DNA of 64,000 nt, from the NCBI GenBank assembly GCA_021816765.1, contig JAKAXB010000004.1, forward strand, positions 62,001 to 126,000. The letters are read 5' to 3'. This document shows positions 33,773-43,453 of the stretch, in pieces. A program made the translations under genes and the position numbers. Position 1 is the stretch's first letter; every line of letters starts with the position of its first letter. The notes beneath the pieces were generated by a model, which did not search any database, was not told the origin of the DNA, and was given only the letters and a program-made list of their open reading frames with translations. This stretch comes from Natronospirales bacterium. Lineage in GTDB: Bacteria > Pseudomonadota > Gammaproteobacteria > Natronospirales > REEB76.

Positions 33773-36081
33773 GTGCACGGGCCGCGACGCTCCTCAAACC
33801 GCTGATCTGGATTGTTGTGCTGACACTGCTGTGCCTGTTCGCCGCCCTGCGGCTGAATCTGCGGCAACCGGTGGATACCAATCTTCTGGATCTGTTGCCG
33901 GCGGCGCAGCAATCACCGCTGCTGGACGCGGCCACGGAGCGCACCCAGGGAGCCTTCTTGCGGGAGTTGCTGCTGGTGGTAAGCGCCGCAGATTACTCGC
34001 AGGCGCGGCGCGGCGCAAAGGCCGCGCAAACCGCGCTCGCCGCGGCGGGCCTGCCGCTCGCGGATCCGGCGCGGAGCGTCCAGGCATTGATCGGCCTGTA
34101 TCGCCGGCATCGTTACGCTTTCCTGACCACCGCGGACCGGCAGCAGCTCAATAAAAATCCGGTCAGCGCCTTCACCAATGACGTGGCCGGTGAGTTTGCC
34201 AATCCGGCCGGCATGGTAGGGGTATTCGGCACCGATCCCGGCGGTTATCTCGGCCGCTTTCTCATGGGTCTGCCGCAGCCTTATGCAAATTTCACGCCTG
34301 ACGGCGCGTTCCTGTCGGCGCAGCGCAACGGGAAAAATTACTTTCTGTTGCGCGCCGCGCTTCCGGAAGCGGCCCTGGGGGAGCGGGGTGCGGCACAGGC
34401 AGCGGGTGCGGTGGCGGCGGCACGCGCCGCGGTTCAGCGGAGTTGCCCGAATTGCACGCTGCTGGCCACCGGCGCGGCGCTGTTCTCAGCCGCGGCCCAG
34501 AACGAAGCCCGGCAGGAAGTGTTCTGGCTCACCGCGGTCTCCATGCTGTTCATCGTGCTGCTGATCCTGCTGGTGTTCCGCAGTCTGCGGCCGCTGATCC
34601 TGGGCGTGCTGTCCGTGGGCGCAGGCGTGCTGGCGGGCGCCGCCGCGGTGGTGATCGGTTTCGGTTCGGTGCACATCCTGACGCTGGTGTGCGGCACCAC
34701 GCTGCTGGGGATCGCCATTGATTATGCCTTTTTGTATTTCGCCGAACACTGGTTCGGCGGCGGTCTGGCGCAACACACGCTCAAATCGGTACTGCCGGGT
34801 CTGACCATGGGGCTCATCACCGGCGTCATTGCCTTCGCCTTCCTGCTGCTGGCCGGTTTTCCGGCGCTCACGCAGATCGCCGTATTTTCCGTGGCCGGGC
34901 TGGTGATGTCGTACGCCACGGTGGTGTTGCTGTTTCCGTTGGCACTGCGCAGACGCCCCGCGGTCCGGTTTGCGACGCTGTTGCAATTCCCGCAACGGCT
35001 GCTGGTGCTGGCCTGCCGGCGCACCCGCTGGCGTTACCTGGTGCCGCTGATCCTGCTTATGTTGTCCATCCCGGGGTGGTTGCGGTTGCACACCAGCGAC
35101 GCTGTGCGCGAGTTGCAGAATTTTCCCAAGCCCCTGCTCAACGCCGATCAGGATGTTCGCACGCTGCTGGGACAGACACCGCCGCCGGGTTTCTTTCTGA
35201 TTGAAGGCGCGAATATCCAGCAGGCTTTGCAACGGGAAGAGACCTTGTTCCAAATCACGGCCGCCGCATTTCCCGGCGCGGTGGCATTGGGACTGTCACG
35301 CTTCCTGCCTTCCGAATCGAGGCAGCAGGTGAACCTGGATACCTGGGCGACGGTCTATCGTGATCCCGCGGCACTCCAGCGGGCGTTCGCACACATCGGC
35401 CTGCCTCCCGAATACGTGAATACCCTGGAAGCCGGCTGGAAACACAATCCGCACACCCCGCTGACGTCGCAGGCTCTTTTGGCGGCGGAACCGGACCTGG
35501 GCCAGTTCGTGGTACGCGCGGGTAACCACCTGGCGCTGATCGCCACCCTGATGGCGTCACTCAGCACAGTTCCGCAATTGCAAAACGCCGCGGCACAGGT
35601 ACCCGGCGTGAGTTTCGTGGCGCCGTTGCAGCGCCTCACCGACACGTTCCGGCAGATCCGCTGGCGCGCCACCTGGCTGGTGGTGGCGGGGTATGTGCTG
35701 ATCTCGCTGCTGCTCATCTGGCGGTACGGACGGCGCGATACCCTGCGCATGTTGTATCCGCCGCTCTTGTCCCTGGCGGTGACACTCGGAGCGCTTGGCT
35801 GGTTGCAGGTGCCGGTGAACATTTTCGTGATCGTCGGCCTGATCCTGGTGCTGGGAGTGGGCCGGGATTACACCGTGTTCCTGCGGGAAGGCGCCCGCTC
35901 GCCTGCCACGGCCCTGGGGGTGACACTGGCGGCGCTCGCCACCCTGTGCTCATTCGGCATGCTGGCCTTCAGTGCCATTCCCGTGCTGCATGCCTTTGGT
36001 CTCGCCACGCTTATCGGTATCCTGGCGAGCTATCTGAGCGCGCCCCTTTCCATTGCGCCGCACACAAGGGAAGCGGCATGA
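33769..36081 (+). CDS. RND/MMPL-family exporter
   Basis: 770 residues from GTG, with about 12 predicted membrane helices arranged as TM1 + periplasmic loop + TM2-6 + TM7 + loop + TM8-12. It is shorter than drug RND pumps and lacks the extended porter domains, as in MMPL-type pigment or lipid exporters. Located between LolA-like and DUF3261 lipoprotein genes, it would extract the finished aryl polyene lipid from the inner membrane. Confidence 0.9.
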   Translation: MSARAATLLKPLIWIVVLTLLCLFAALRLNLRQPVDTNLLDLLPAAQQSPLLDAATERTQGAFLRELLLVVSAADYSQARRGAKAAQTALAAAGLPLADPARSVQALIGLYRRHRYAFLTTADRQQLNKNPVSAFTNDVAGEFANPAGMVGVFGTDPGGYLGRFLMGLPQPYANFTPDGAFLSAQRNGKNYFLLRAALPEAALGERGAAQAAGAVAAARAAVQRSCPNCTLLATGAALFSAAAQNEARQEVFWLTAVSMLFIVLLILLVFRSLRPLILGVLSVGAGVLAGAAAVVIGFGSVHILTLVCGTTLLGIAIDYAFLYFAEHWFGGGLAQHTLKSVLPGLTMGLITGVIAFAFLLLAGFPALTQIAVFSVAGLVMSYATVVLLFPLALRRRPAVRFATLLQFPQRLLVLACRRTRWRYLVPLILLMLSIPGWLRLHTSDAVRELQNFPKPLLNADQDVRTLLGQTPPPGFFLIEGANIQQALQREETLFQITAAAFPGAVALGLSRFLPSESRQQVNLDTWATVYRDPAALQRAFAHIGLPPEYVNTLEAGWKHNPHTPLTSQALLAAEPDLGQFVVRAGNHLALIATLMASLSTVPQLQNAAAQVPGVSFVAPLQRLTDTFRQIRWRATWLVVAGYVLISLLLIWRYGRRDTLRMLYPPLLSLAVTLGALGWLQVPVNIFVIVGLILVLGVGRDYTVFLREGARSPATALGVTLAALATLCSFGMLAFSAIPVLHAFGLATLIGILASYLSAPLSIAPHTREAA

Positions 36082-36653
36082 GCATGCAGGCCGGGCCAGC
36101 CGCTTTGGCGCTGAGCATGCTGTTCGCGGCCGGCTGTGCCAGTGTGCCTCCGGCCGGTTGCGTGGCTTTCGGCCGTGGGGGGCAGCTCTGTCTGCTGGCG
36201 CCGGCGCAATTGCCGGCGCTGGACGGCGTCCACCTGGTCACCATTGATCACGACGGCACGCAGCAGACGTTCATCGGCCAATTGCACATTGATGCACATA
36301 TCATCCGCCTGGCAGGCAGCAGTCTCCTCGGTCCCGGCCTGTTTACCGTCAGCTACGACGGCCACACACTGCACAGCGCGCCGGCCAACGGACCACAGCG
36401 CGCCGACATGCTCATCGTCATGCTGGAACTGGTGGCGGCCCGGCAACGGGTATTGCAACCGGCATTGCGCGGTATGCGGCTGACACAAACCACGGCCGCG
36501 GGCGGCAAGCGGGTGCGTGAACTCTTCGCGGGGGGTCGCCTGGTGGCGCATATCGAGATAAGCGCCGGGCCGCTGAGGCAGGCCACCATCCGCCTCGACA
36601 TTCCGCCGGCGCATCTGTCCGTATTGATGCAACCGCTGGCATCACGGCCCTGA
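36078..36653 (+). CDS. DUF3261-type outer-membrane lipoprotein
   Basis: 191 residues. Lipobox LFAAGC gives an acylated Cys at about residue 20; AAGGGAAG precedes the ATG. It matches by order and appearance the small lipoprotein of aryl polyene clusters that would receive the pigment at the outer membrane (LolB-like role, inference). It starts in an ATGA overlap with the exporter and ends in TGATG with the ketosynthase. Confidence 0.82.
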   Translation: MSMQAGPAALALSMLFAAGCASVPPAGCVAFGRGGQLCLLAPAQLPALDGVHLVTIDHDGTQQTFIGQLHIDAHIIRLAGSSLLGPGLFTVSYDGHTLHSAPANGPQRADMLIVMLELVAARQRVLQPALRGMRLTQTTAAGGKRVRELFAGGRLVAHIEISAGPLRQATIRLDIPPAHLSVLMQPLASRP

Positions 36654-37831
36654 TGCGCACCTATCTGCACACGCTCGGCATCATCAATGCGCTGGGCAGC
36701 GGCGCGCAGGCGGTGCGCGCCGGGCTGCACGCCGCCTCTCTCTCGGGCATGGTGACGCGTGACGGTCTGGTGCCGGGGCGGAAGGTGTGGGTTGCCGCGG
36801 TAAACGAGGCATTGCCGGACATCCTGCCGGCGCTCGCGGCGGCGTACGCCAGCCGCAACAATCGCCTGCTGCAGGCGTCTGTGGATCAGATACGTCCGCA
36901 GATTGACGCGGCCATCAGCCGCTTCGGCTCCGGGCGCGTCGGCATCGTGCTGGGCACCAGCACCGCGGGCATTCTGGAAGGCGAACAGGCGGTCAGGCGA
37001 CGCCGCGAGCAGGGCGAATTCCCGCGCGATTTCGATTATCGGCAGCAGGAGATCAGCAGCCCTTCGGAATATCTCAAACGTGCGTTCGGCATCACCGGCC
37101 CGGCCTGGACCGTGTCCACCGCCTGCACCTCCAGCGCCAAGGCCTTCGCCGCGGCGCGCCGGCTGCTGCACATGAACGCATGCGACGCGGTAATCGTGGG
37201 CGGCGCGGATTCCCTGTGCCGGCTCACGCTCAACGGCTTCACGGCGCTGGAGTCGGTGGCACGACAGGTCTGCAATCCCTTCAGCCGCAACCGCGACGGC
37301 ATCACGCTCGGCGAAGGCGCGGCCGTGTTCCTATTGTCGCGGGAGCCGGGACCGGTGTGTCTGCTGGGCGTGGGAGAATCCTCCGACGCCTATCACATCT
37401 CGGGGCCGGATCCGGAAGGCCGGGGTGCGGAAATCGCCATGCGCGCGGCGCTCACGGACGCGGGTGTGGCTGCCGGCGAGGTGGATTACCTCAATCTCCA
37501 CGGCACCGGTACTCTGCAAAACGATCTGATGGAAAGCCACGCGGTGGCGCGCGTATTCGGCACGGATTTGTCCTGCAGTTCCACCAAACCGCTGGTGGGG
37601 CATATGCTGGGCGCGGCCGGCGCCACCGAGCTGGCCTTTTGCTGGTTGTTGCTCACGGAACACGCTGCGCGCACGCATCTGCCACCCCATGTATGGGACG
37701 GCGAACGGGATCCGGCGCTGGCTCCCCTCAATCTGTGCGGGCAGGATGACCCGCCGCGCGACTGCCATATCATGGCCAGCAACTCGTTTGCTTTCGGCGG
37801 CAGCAATACCACATTGATAGTGGGGACTTGA
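36653..37831 (+). CDS. apeO: Condensing ketosynthase (ApeO-like)
   Basis: 392 residues of the FabF-like family. The catalytic triad is C158 (STACTSSAKAF), H283 (NLHGTGT) and H317 (VGHMLGAAGATE). It is expected to form the heterodimer with the chain-length factor encoded at 24.0 kb and elongate the polyene. Separation of KS and CLF genes by 12 kb is normal for this cluster type. It ends in an overlap with the second dehydratase. Confidence 0.93.
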   Translation: MRTYLHTLGIINALGSGAQAVRAGLHAASLSGMVTRDGLVPGRKVWVAAVNEALPDILPALAAAYASRNNRLLQASVDQIRPQIDAAISRFGSGRVGIVLGTSTAGILEGEQAVRRRREQGEFPRDFDYRQQEISSPSEYLKRAFGITGPAWTVSTACTSSAKAFAAARRLLHMNACDAVIVGGADSLCRLTLNGFTALESVARQVCNPFSRNRDGITLGEGAAVFLLSREPGPVCLLGVGESSDAYHISGPDPEGRGAEIAMRAALTDAGVAAGEVDYLNLHGTGTLQNDLMESHAVARVFGTDLSCSSTKPLVGHMLGAAGATELAFCWLLLTEHAARTHLPPHVWDGERDPALAPLNLCGQDDPPRDCHIMASNSFAFGGSNTTLIVGT

Positions 37832-38280
37832 ACGTGGCGGAAGCATTGCCGACTGTCGCGGAGTTGCTACCCCTTGCCGGTAGCGCAATTCTGCTGGATG
37901 AGTTGCGGGCGGAAACCGCCCACGGCGTGATTGCCGTGGCCCGCATCGGCCGCAGCCACCCCTTCTTTTCCGTCGAACAGCGGGGTGTGCCCAGTTGGGT
38001 GGGCATCGAACTCATGGCCCAGACCATCGGTCTGCACGCCGGCCTGGTGGCGCGCCGGGAAAACCGGCCGCCGCAGGTGGGGTATCTCCTGGGCACACGG
38101 CGCTATGCGCCCGAGACGCCGCATTTTTCAGACGGTGCACAATTGGAGATTCGTGCCGAGCGGCTGTATCTGGATGCCTCCGGCCTGGGGGCTTACGATT
38201 GCACCATTGTCAGCAACGGCTCGGTGCTGGCGCATGCCACCATCACCGTGTTTCAAACTGCAGCAGAGGTGGACCCGTGA
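37828..38280 (+). CDS. apeP: Hot-dog dehydratase 2 (ApeP-like)
   Basis: 150 residues counted from TTG; a GTG at 37834 is an equally good start. FabA/FabZ-like hot-dog fold with conserved GSAILLDEL, HPFFSVEQRGVPSWVGIELMAQ and a C-terminal FQTAAEVDP. Family knowledge indicates that it pairs with the other dehydratase subunit (29131-29478). It lies between the ketosynthase and ketoreductase genes. Confidence 0.88.
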   Translation: MNVAEALPTVAELLPLAGSAILLDELRAETAHGVIAVARIGRSHPFFSVEQRGVPSWVGIELMAQTIGLHAGLVARRENRPPQVGYLLGTRRYAPETPHFSDGAQLEIRAERLYLDASGLGAYDCTIVSNGSVLAHATITVFQTAAEVDP

Positions 38281-39008
38281 GTACCGCGAAACGTGTGCTG
38301 GTGACCGGTGCGAGCCGCGGCATCGGCCGGGCCATTGCCTTGAAGCTGGCGCAAGACGGTTTCGCCGTCACGGTGCATTGCCACCGCAGCGTGGAAAAGG
38401 CCGAAACCGTGGCCGCGCAGATACGTGCCGCGGGCGCCGCCGCCGCCACACTCGCTTTCGATATCGCGGATCGCGCTCAAGCGAGTACCGCGCTGGAACA
38501 GGATATGGCCGCCCACGGTCCGTATTGGGGCGTGGTGTGCAATGCCGGCATCGCCGCCGACCATGTCTTTCCCGCCATGCCCGCCGAAGACTGGGAACGG
38601 GTCATCGGCACCAACCTGGGCGGTTTCTACAATGTGCTGCAGCCGCTCGTCATGCCCATGGTGCGTCTGCATCAGGGCGGTCGCGTGGTCACGCTGGCGT
38701 CCCTGTCGGGCCTCATGGGCAATCGCGGCCAGGTGAATTACAGCGCCTCCAAGGCCGGCATCATCGGCGCCAGCAAGGCCCTGGCGGTGGAACTGGCGAG
38801 CCGCCAGATCACCGTGAACTGCGTGGCGCCGGGCCTGATCGAGACCGACATGACCGGCGGCTTGCCGCTGGAAGACCTGCTCAAACAGATTCCCATGGGA
38901 CGCGCGGGTCAACCCGAGGAAGTGGCGGCGCTGGTGGGCTTCCTGTTTTCCGACGGCGCCGCCTACATCACCCGCCAGGTGTTTTCCGTGAACGGAGGCA
39001 TGTTGTGA
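38277..39008 (+). CDS. apeQ: 3-ketoacyl-ACP reductase (ApeQ/FabG-like)
   Basis: 243 residues from GTG (GTGA overlap). Short-chain dehydrogenase with NADPH loop TGASRGIG, CNAGI, and catalytic S142, Y155, K159 in NYSASKAG. It reduces the 3-keto group in each polyene elongation cycle. It ends in a TGATG overlap with the final ketosynthase. Confidence 0.93.
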   Translation: MSTAKRVLVTGASRGIGRAIALKLAQDGFAVTVHCHRSVEKAETVAAQIRAAGAAAATLAFDIADRAQASTALEQDMAAHGPYWGVVCNAGIAADHVFPAMPAEDWERVIGTNLGGFYNVLQPLVMPMVRLHQGGRVVTLASLSGLMGNRGQVNYSASKAGIIGASKALAVELASRQITVNCVAPGLIETDMTGGLPLEDLLKQIPMGRAGQPEEVAALVGFLFSDGAAYITRQVFSVNGGML

Positions 39009-40246
39009 TGCGGCGCGTGGTGGTGACCGGCATGGGCGGTTTGACTGCACTCGGCCACGACTGGCCAAGCATCGGCGAGAACTTGCGCGCGCGCCGTTCC
39101 GGTGTGCGCCACATGCAGGAATGGGAGCGCTACGCGGATCTCAATACACGCTTGGCCGCTCCCGTGGCGGCGTTTGAACTTCCGCCCCACTACAACCGCA
39201 AAACCATGCGCAGCATGGGACCGGTCGCGCTCATGTCCACCCGTGCTACGGAGCTCGCGCTGCAGGACGCGGGTCTGCTCAAGCATCCGGTGCTCACCTC
39301 CGGTCAGACCGGTATCGCGTATGGCGCCTGCTCCGGCAGCGCGGAAGCGGTGGTGGCCTTCGGCCGCATGGCCACCACCGGCAACCTGCGTGGCATCACG
39401 TCCAGTACCTATGTACAGATGATGAGTCACACCGGCGCGGTGAATATCAGTCTGTTCTTCGGCATTACCGGACGCATCATCCCGACCAGCAGCGCCTGCA
39501 CTTCCGGCAGCCAGGCCATCGGTTTCGCTTTCGAGACCCTCAGGCATGGGCGGCAGACGGTGATGATCGCCGGCGGCGGCGAGGAGCTGAGCGTCGGACC
39601 ATCCGCCGTGTTCGACACCCTGTTTGCCACCAGCACCCGCAACGACGCGCCTCACACCACACCGCGGCCCTTCGACCGCGACCGCGACGGGCTGGTGGTG
39701 GGCGAGGGCGCCGCCACCCTGATCCTCGAGGAACTGGAGCACGCCCGGCAGCGCGGTGCGCGCATCTACGCGGAAGTGCTGGGCTTCGGCAGCAATGCCG
39801 ATGGTTCCCATATCACCCAGCCCCGGGTCGAGACCATGGCCATCGCCATACAACTGGCGCTTGAGGATGCCGGATTGGGGCCCGCCGACATCGGCTACGT
39901 CAACGCCCACGGCACCGGCACGGATCGCGGCGATATCGCCGAATCCGTCGCCACTCACAATGTCCTCGGCAAGCGCGTGCCCATCAGCTCGCTCAAGAGT
40001 TATTTCGGCCATACGCTGGGGGCCTGCGGTTCCCTGGAAGCCTGGCTCAGCATCGAGATGATGCGGGAGAACTGGTTTGCGCCCACCATCCACCTGGACA
40101 ACCTGGATCCGGCCTGTGCCGAACTGGATTACCTCACTGATGGCGGCCGCCGCTTCGAGGCGGAGCACATCATGAGTAACAACTTCGCCTTTGGCGGCAT
40201 CAACACCAGTCTCATCTTTCGCCGTTGGAACGGCGCCGGCGCCTGA
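39008..40246 (+). CDS. apeR: Second ketosynthase (ApeR-like)
   Basis: 412 residues, FabF-like, with C164 in TSSACTSGSQA, H301 in NAHGTGT and H335 in FGHTLGACGS. This complete KS is distinct from the condensing enzyme encoded at 36.7 kb and is probably used for starter extension or early cycles. It is the last gene of the cluster; only 5 nt separate its stop from the convergent deacetylase stop, with no visible terminator. Confidence 0.92.
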   Translation: MRRVVVTGMGGLTALGHDWPSIGENLRARRSGVRHMQEWERYADLNTRLAAPVAAFELPPHYNRKTMRSMGPVALMSTRATELALQDAGLLKHPVLTSGQTGIAYGACSGSAEAVVAFGRMATTGNLRGITSSTYVQMMSHTGAVNISLFFGITGRIIPTSSACTSGSQAIGFAFETLRHGRQTVMIAGGGEELSVGPSAVFDTLFATSTRNDAPHTTPRPFDRDRDGLVVGEGAATLILEELEHARQRGARIYAEVLGFGSNADGSHITQPRVETMAIAIQLALEDAGLGPADIGYVNAHGTGTDRGDIAESVATHNVLGKRVPISSLKSYFGHTLGACGSLEAWLSIEMMRENWFAPTIHLDNLDPACAELDYLTDGGRRFEAEHIMSNNFAFGGINTSLIFRRWNGAGA

Positions 40247-40251
40247 ACGCG

Positions 40252-41007
40252 CTACATGTATTCGTAAAGCGCACTGGCGTTCTTGATAAAGCGGGCGAAT
40301 GGCAGGCGGAAGCGCCGTTCATAAAACAATGTGCCGGGATGGGGCGGCTGCGTGTAATCCCGGTTTTCCGGCACCCGCCGGTAGGCTTGATAGCCGCGTA
40401 ACAGCAACTGCACGATTGACCCCGGCAGCAGGGCGAGAAACGTCGTGCGCTGGGTTTTATAACCGCGTGCCAGGGTGAGCGCCCGGAACGCGTGCATGCG
40501 GTTCAGGGAGGTCGCCAATATGTCCCCGTTGCCGTTCATGAACCGCATGACACCGGCTGATCCCGGCCGCTTGCGTGCGGCGTTATAGGCCGGGAATTCG
40601 TAGAGTTGTTGCCGCAAATTCCGTGCGCGTGCGAATGCCACACCAATCATGTGGCTCGCATCGTGGTCCGGATGACCGCCTTCCCACGCCATCACGTAGA
40701 TGCGGTCAATGGGGATGGTATCCATGAGAGCACAAAGGCTCCGGTAGCCATCCACTATCCGTTCGGGAAGCCGGCAATCAAAAATGTTTTTCTCGTAGCC
40801 GGTCGCGAATATGTCCGCGGGATTGACCCCCAGCCCGGTCAATACTTTCGTGCTTTCTGCAATACGCGTTTTTGAGTCGGCGCCATATAGGCTGCCATGG
40901 GTAAGATAAACGACAAAAATATGGTTACCCAGCTGCAGTTCCTCACTGATACGCAGCGAGCAAAAGTATTCATCGTCATTATGCGCAAGCAACAGTAAAA
41001 CGTTCAC
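40252..41007 (-). CDS. PIG-L/LmbE-family deacetylase
   Basis: About 251 residues from GTG 41007, which places the first strand VNVLLLLAHNDDE at the N-terminus as usual for the family; ATGs upstream (to 41070) are alternatives. The zinc motif AHPDDE is AHNDDE here, and a second motif GGHPDHDAS is intact. Members de-N-acetylate sugars such as GlcNAc-lipids. It is tail-to-tail with the aryl polyene cluster and could modify a sugar headgroup, but no link is proven. Confidence 0.82.
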   Translation of the reverse strand: MNVLLLLAHNDDEYFCSLRISEELQLGNHIFVVYLTHGSLYGADSKTRIAESTKVLTGLGVNPADIFATGYEKNIFDCRLPERIVDGYRSLCALMDTIPIDRIYVMAWEGGHPDHDASHMIGVAFARARNLRQQLYEFPAYNAARKRPGSAGVMRFMNGNGDILATSLNRMHAFRALTLARGYKTQRTTFLALLPGSIVQLLLRGYQAYRRVPENRDYTQPPHPGTLFYERRFRLPFARFIKNASALYEYM

Positions 41008-41138
41008 GCCGCATCGTCCCCAATCCTGAATTTGCATCCACCGCGATAAACCGTGGGTTACCTGCAGCATCGGGTGAATGGGTTAATATAGCATCCATCT
41101 TGTACGCAAACGCTGGAACCATCCGGCGGCGAAACAGA

Positions 41139-41762
41139 ATGATGTGGAAAAAACAATTGGCGCTGTACGCAGCGTTGCTGATGACACTGATTGCGTCAAT
41201 GCCGGCACTGGCGCGTCACCCGTATCGCTTCGTCCTTTCCGAATCCTGTACTCGGCCGCATCCGCCCCAAACCAGCGTCACGCTTGCCCAGGTGCGGGCT
41301 ACCGTGAACTTCTCGCCGGGCGGGCGCGGTGAGGCACTGATCCTGAAGGCGGTCCGCGCGACGCGGCATACGATCCTGGTGCAGGCCTACAGTTTCAGCG
41401 ACCGGCGCATCCTGGCCGCGTTGGGGGAAGCCAGGTCGCGGGGTGTGGACGTGCGGGTGATTCTCGACAAGACGGATACCGAGAGTTACGAACATCGCAA
41501 ACCGGTGGCGGCGATCCTCACCGCGGAGGGCATCCCCGTGTGGATCGACAATGCGGTACGCATTGCGCATAACAAGGTAATGATTATTGACGGCACCGAC
41601 CTCATCACCGGTTCCTACAATTTCACCTATGCGGCGGCCTACCACAACGCCGAGAACCTGCTTTACATCCGTAACGCCGCCGCCCTGGCCCATGCCTATG
41701 TTGCCAACTGGAATTGGCGGCTGAGCTGCGCGCAAGCCTACGCCGGCCGGCCGGTGAGGTGA
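41139..41762 (+). CDS. Exported phospholipase D-like phosphodiesterase
   Basis: About 207 residues with a signal peptide (KKQLALYAALLMTLIASMPALA) and a single HKD-type motif HNKVMIIDGTDLITGSYNFT (H-x-K-x4-D). One motif suggests a dimeric Nuc-type endonuclease or phosphodiesterase in the periplasm. The ATG at 41139 or 41142 is more likely than the TTG at 41100. The gene is divergent from the deacetylase gene. Confidence 0.87.
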   Translation: MMWKKQLALYAALLMTLIASMPALARHPYRFVLSESCTRPHPPQTSVTLAQVRATVNFSPGGRGEALILKAVRATRHTILVQAYSFSDRRILAALGEARSRGVDVRVILDKTDTESYEHRKPVAAILTAEGIPVWIDNAVRIAHNKVMIIDGTDLITGSYNFTYAAAYHNAENLLYIRNAAALAHAYVANWNWRLSCAQAYAGRPVR

Positions 41763-41980
41763 GGGCCGGGGCCTGTGGCCGCGGGCAGATTTCCCCGTCT
41801 GTACTAAGCTGTTTGCAGGGAGTTGAGAACGGCCTGACGGCACGGGAGGAACGGTGCTATGGTTGTGCCGGTGGGTTTCCAACATCGTCCGCTCCTGTGC
41901 GGCGGCTTCGCCCCATGCCCGCATCGGTTGCGGTCCATGGCGCTCTGCCGGTCCGTCGGGTGACGGGCCTGCGACGGTAA

Positions 41981-42514
41981 ATGGACGCCGCGACCTTCGC
42001 CACCGTGCTGACGCTTCTCGATAACGGTCGGGCGGAGATTGCGGGGGTGGGGGCGTTCTGGGGGCAGGCGGGACGGGTGCGGTTGCCGGGCGTGACGGCA
42101 GCGGTGCTGACTGTGCCTGTGACCCTGCACCTGGAAGGGGAACTTGACAGTATCGTGTATGCGCAACTGCTCGCAGGGCCGGGGCTCAGGCAAGCACGAC
42201 GCCGCGCCGATCTGGCCGTTGCCTGGAGCCGGGGCCGCGCACGCGAACGGCGTGCGCGGGCGGGCGTCAACAGCTTTGCCATCCCGGATCTGGCGCTTTA
42301 CTGGCAGGGCGGGACCCGCGAAAAAGAGGCCGCGCAACTCGCCGTGGAGTTCGCCAGTGTGCTGGCGGAGGAATTTCCCGATCCGGTGGCGGAACTGCTG
42401 CGGTATTTCAGCACCGATTTGGACACCCTCGTCACGCAGCTGGCGGAAGCGGACTATCACCAGGCGGGCACCACGCTGCCCTCGGGTACGGAAAAGCACA
42501 GGGGGCACCACTGA
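41981..42514 (+). CDS. Hypothetical protein
   Basis: 177 residues, not recognised. Sequence is protein-like: a valine/glycine-rich beta half (about 1-60), a basic patch RRRADLAVAWSRGRARERRARAG, then an amphipathic helical half (about 105-160). The antisense frame is rich in His, Arg and Gln and looks like a shadow. The ribosome site is weak. It stands alone between the PLD-like gene and a convergent membrane-protein gene. Confidence 0.45.
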   Translation: MDAATFATVLTLLDNGRAEIAGVGAFWGQAGRVRLPGVTAAVLTVPVTLHLEGELDSIVYAQLLAGPGLRQARRRADLAVAWSRGRARERRARAGVNSFAIPDLALYWQGGTREKEAAQLAVEFASVLAEEFPDPVAELLRYFSTDLDTLVTQLAEADYHQAGTTLPSGTEKHRGHH

Positions 42515-42568
42515 CGGGTCGCCGGGATTGTTTCCAGCGTTGTGAACAGACAGTGCGGGGCGCGCGTA

Positions 42569-43453
42569 TCAGCTGGCGCACATTTGCGCCAGGGTGTACG
42601 CGGCCACGTAAATGGATTGCGGTACGCCGTTGATCTCGAAAGCCCGGTATTTGAATCCCGTCTTGCCCTTGTTCAGTACGAACTGGAACACGGCGGTGGC
42701 CGACTTGCCCTGATAGGTGACAACACCGCTGACGTTCACGAAGTCCGTGCCGCCGGAGCCGGCCCCGGCCTGCCAGTGCGGCGACGCGAAGAATCCGTTC
42801 ACTTCCTGTTCCACGGTTTTACCCTCACAGTTGTCCAGATGCGCGCTCTTTACCAGGCGGATGTCGCCCGCATCCGGTATCCAGCGCGGATCGGCCTTGA
42901 GCATTACCGCGTTGTTTTGCAGTTGCGCCGCGGGTTGCACCGGCATTTTGCCGTAGCCGGTGACGGTAATGACGCCGGCGAGAATGGCGCCGCCCAGGAA
43001 CAGCGCTTCCACGATGAGAGCAGCGATGAGCCAGTTGCCGAGTTTGAAACGCTGCCGCCCGTGGAGATAGGCGGGATAACCCACAGGCCACAGCAGGGCC
43101 ACGAATCCAAGCCAGCTGAACATGGGTTTGAGCGGGCTGCCGCCGCTCCACGCGGCCGGTGACTGGAAGATTTCGCCGGCGGCGAAACCCGCGGTGATGA
43201 GCGCCGTGAGCGCCAGCAGCCACACGAATCCGCTGACGGAATGGGCGGCAAATGCCGTGATGAAAAGCCCCACTATGGCGATCAGCGGTATGGTCAGGAG
43301 AAACACCCCGTAATCCGCTCCCGGCATGTCCGAGGACAGCAATTTGCGTGGCGCGGGTGGATTCAGGGGGACAGCGCAATGTACGCAGCACGCCGCTTCG
43401 GGAGTTTGTTTTCCGCAGGCGGGGCAAATCTTCGTTGTGCTGTTATGCGCCAT
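42569..43453 (-). CDS. Zinc-ribbon membrane protein
   Basis: About 294 residues. An N-terminal zinc ribbon (CPACGK...CCVHC, about residues 9-28) is followed by five or so membrane helices (about 50-175) and a C-terminal soluble domain with VMLKADPRWIPDAG and a conserved-looking beta sheet. No enzymatic motif seen. It starts in overlap with the stop of the FecR-domain gene, so the two are co-transcribed. Confidence 0.75.
   Translation of the reverse strand: MAHNSTTKICPACGKQTPEAACCVHCAVPLNPPAPRKLLSSDMPGADYGVFLLTIPLIAIVGLFITAFAAHSVSGFVWLLALTALITAGFAAGEIFQSPAAWSGGSPLKPMFSWLGFVALLWPVGYPAYLHGRQRFKLGNWLIAALIVEALFLGGAILAGVITVTGYGKMPVQPAAQLQNNAVMLKADPRWIPDAGDIRLVKSAHLDNCEGKTVEQEVNGFFASPHWQAGAGSGGTDFVNVSGVVTYQGKSATAVFQFVLNKGKTGFKYRAFEINGVPQSIYVAAYTLAQMCAS

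Noticed and set aside
37931-40246. 771-codon plus-strand frame suggesting a fused dehydratase-reductase-ketosynthase
   Set aside because: Only the last 412 codons are real; the upstream part is out of frame with the dehydratase and reductase genes, which have their own starts.
41804-42511. 235-codon minus-strand frame
   Set aside because: His/Arg/Gln-rich shadow of the hypothetical gene at 41981-42514.
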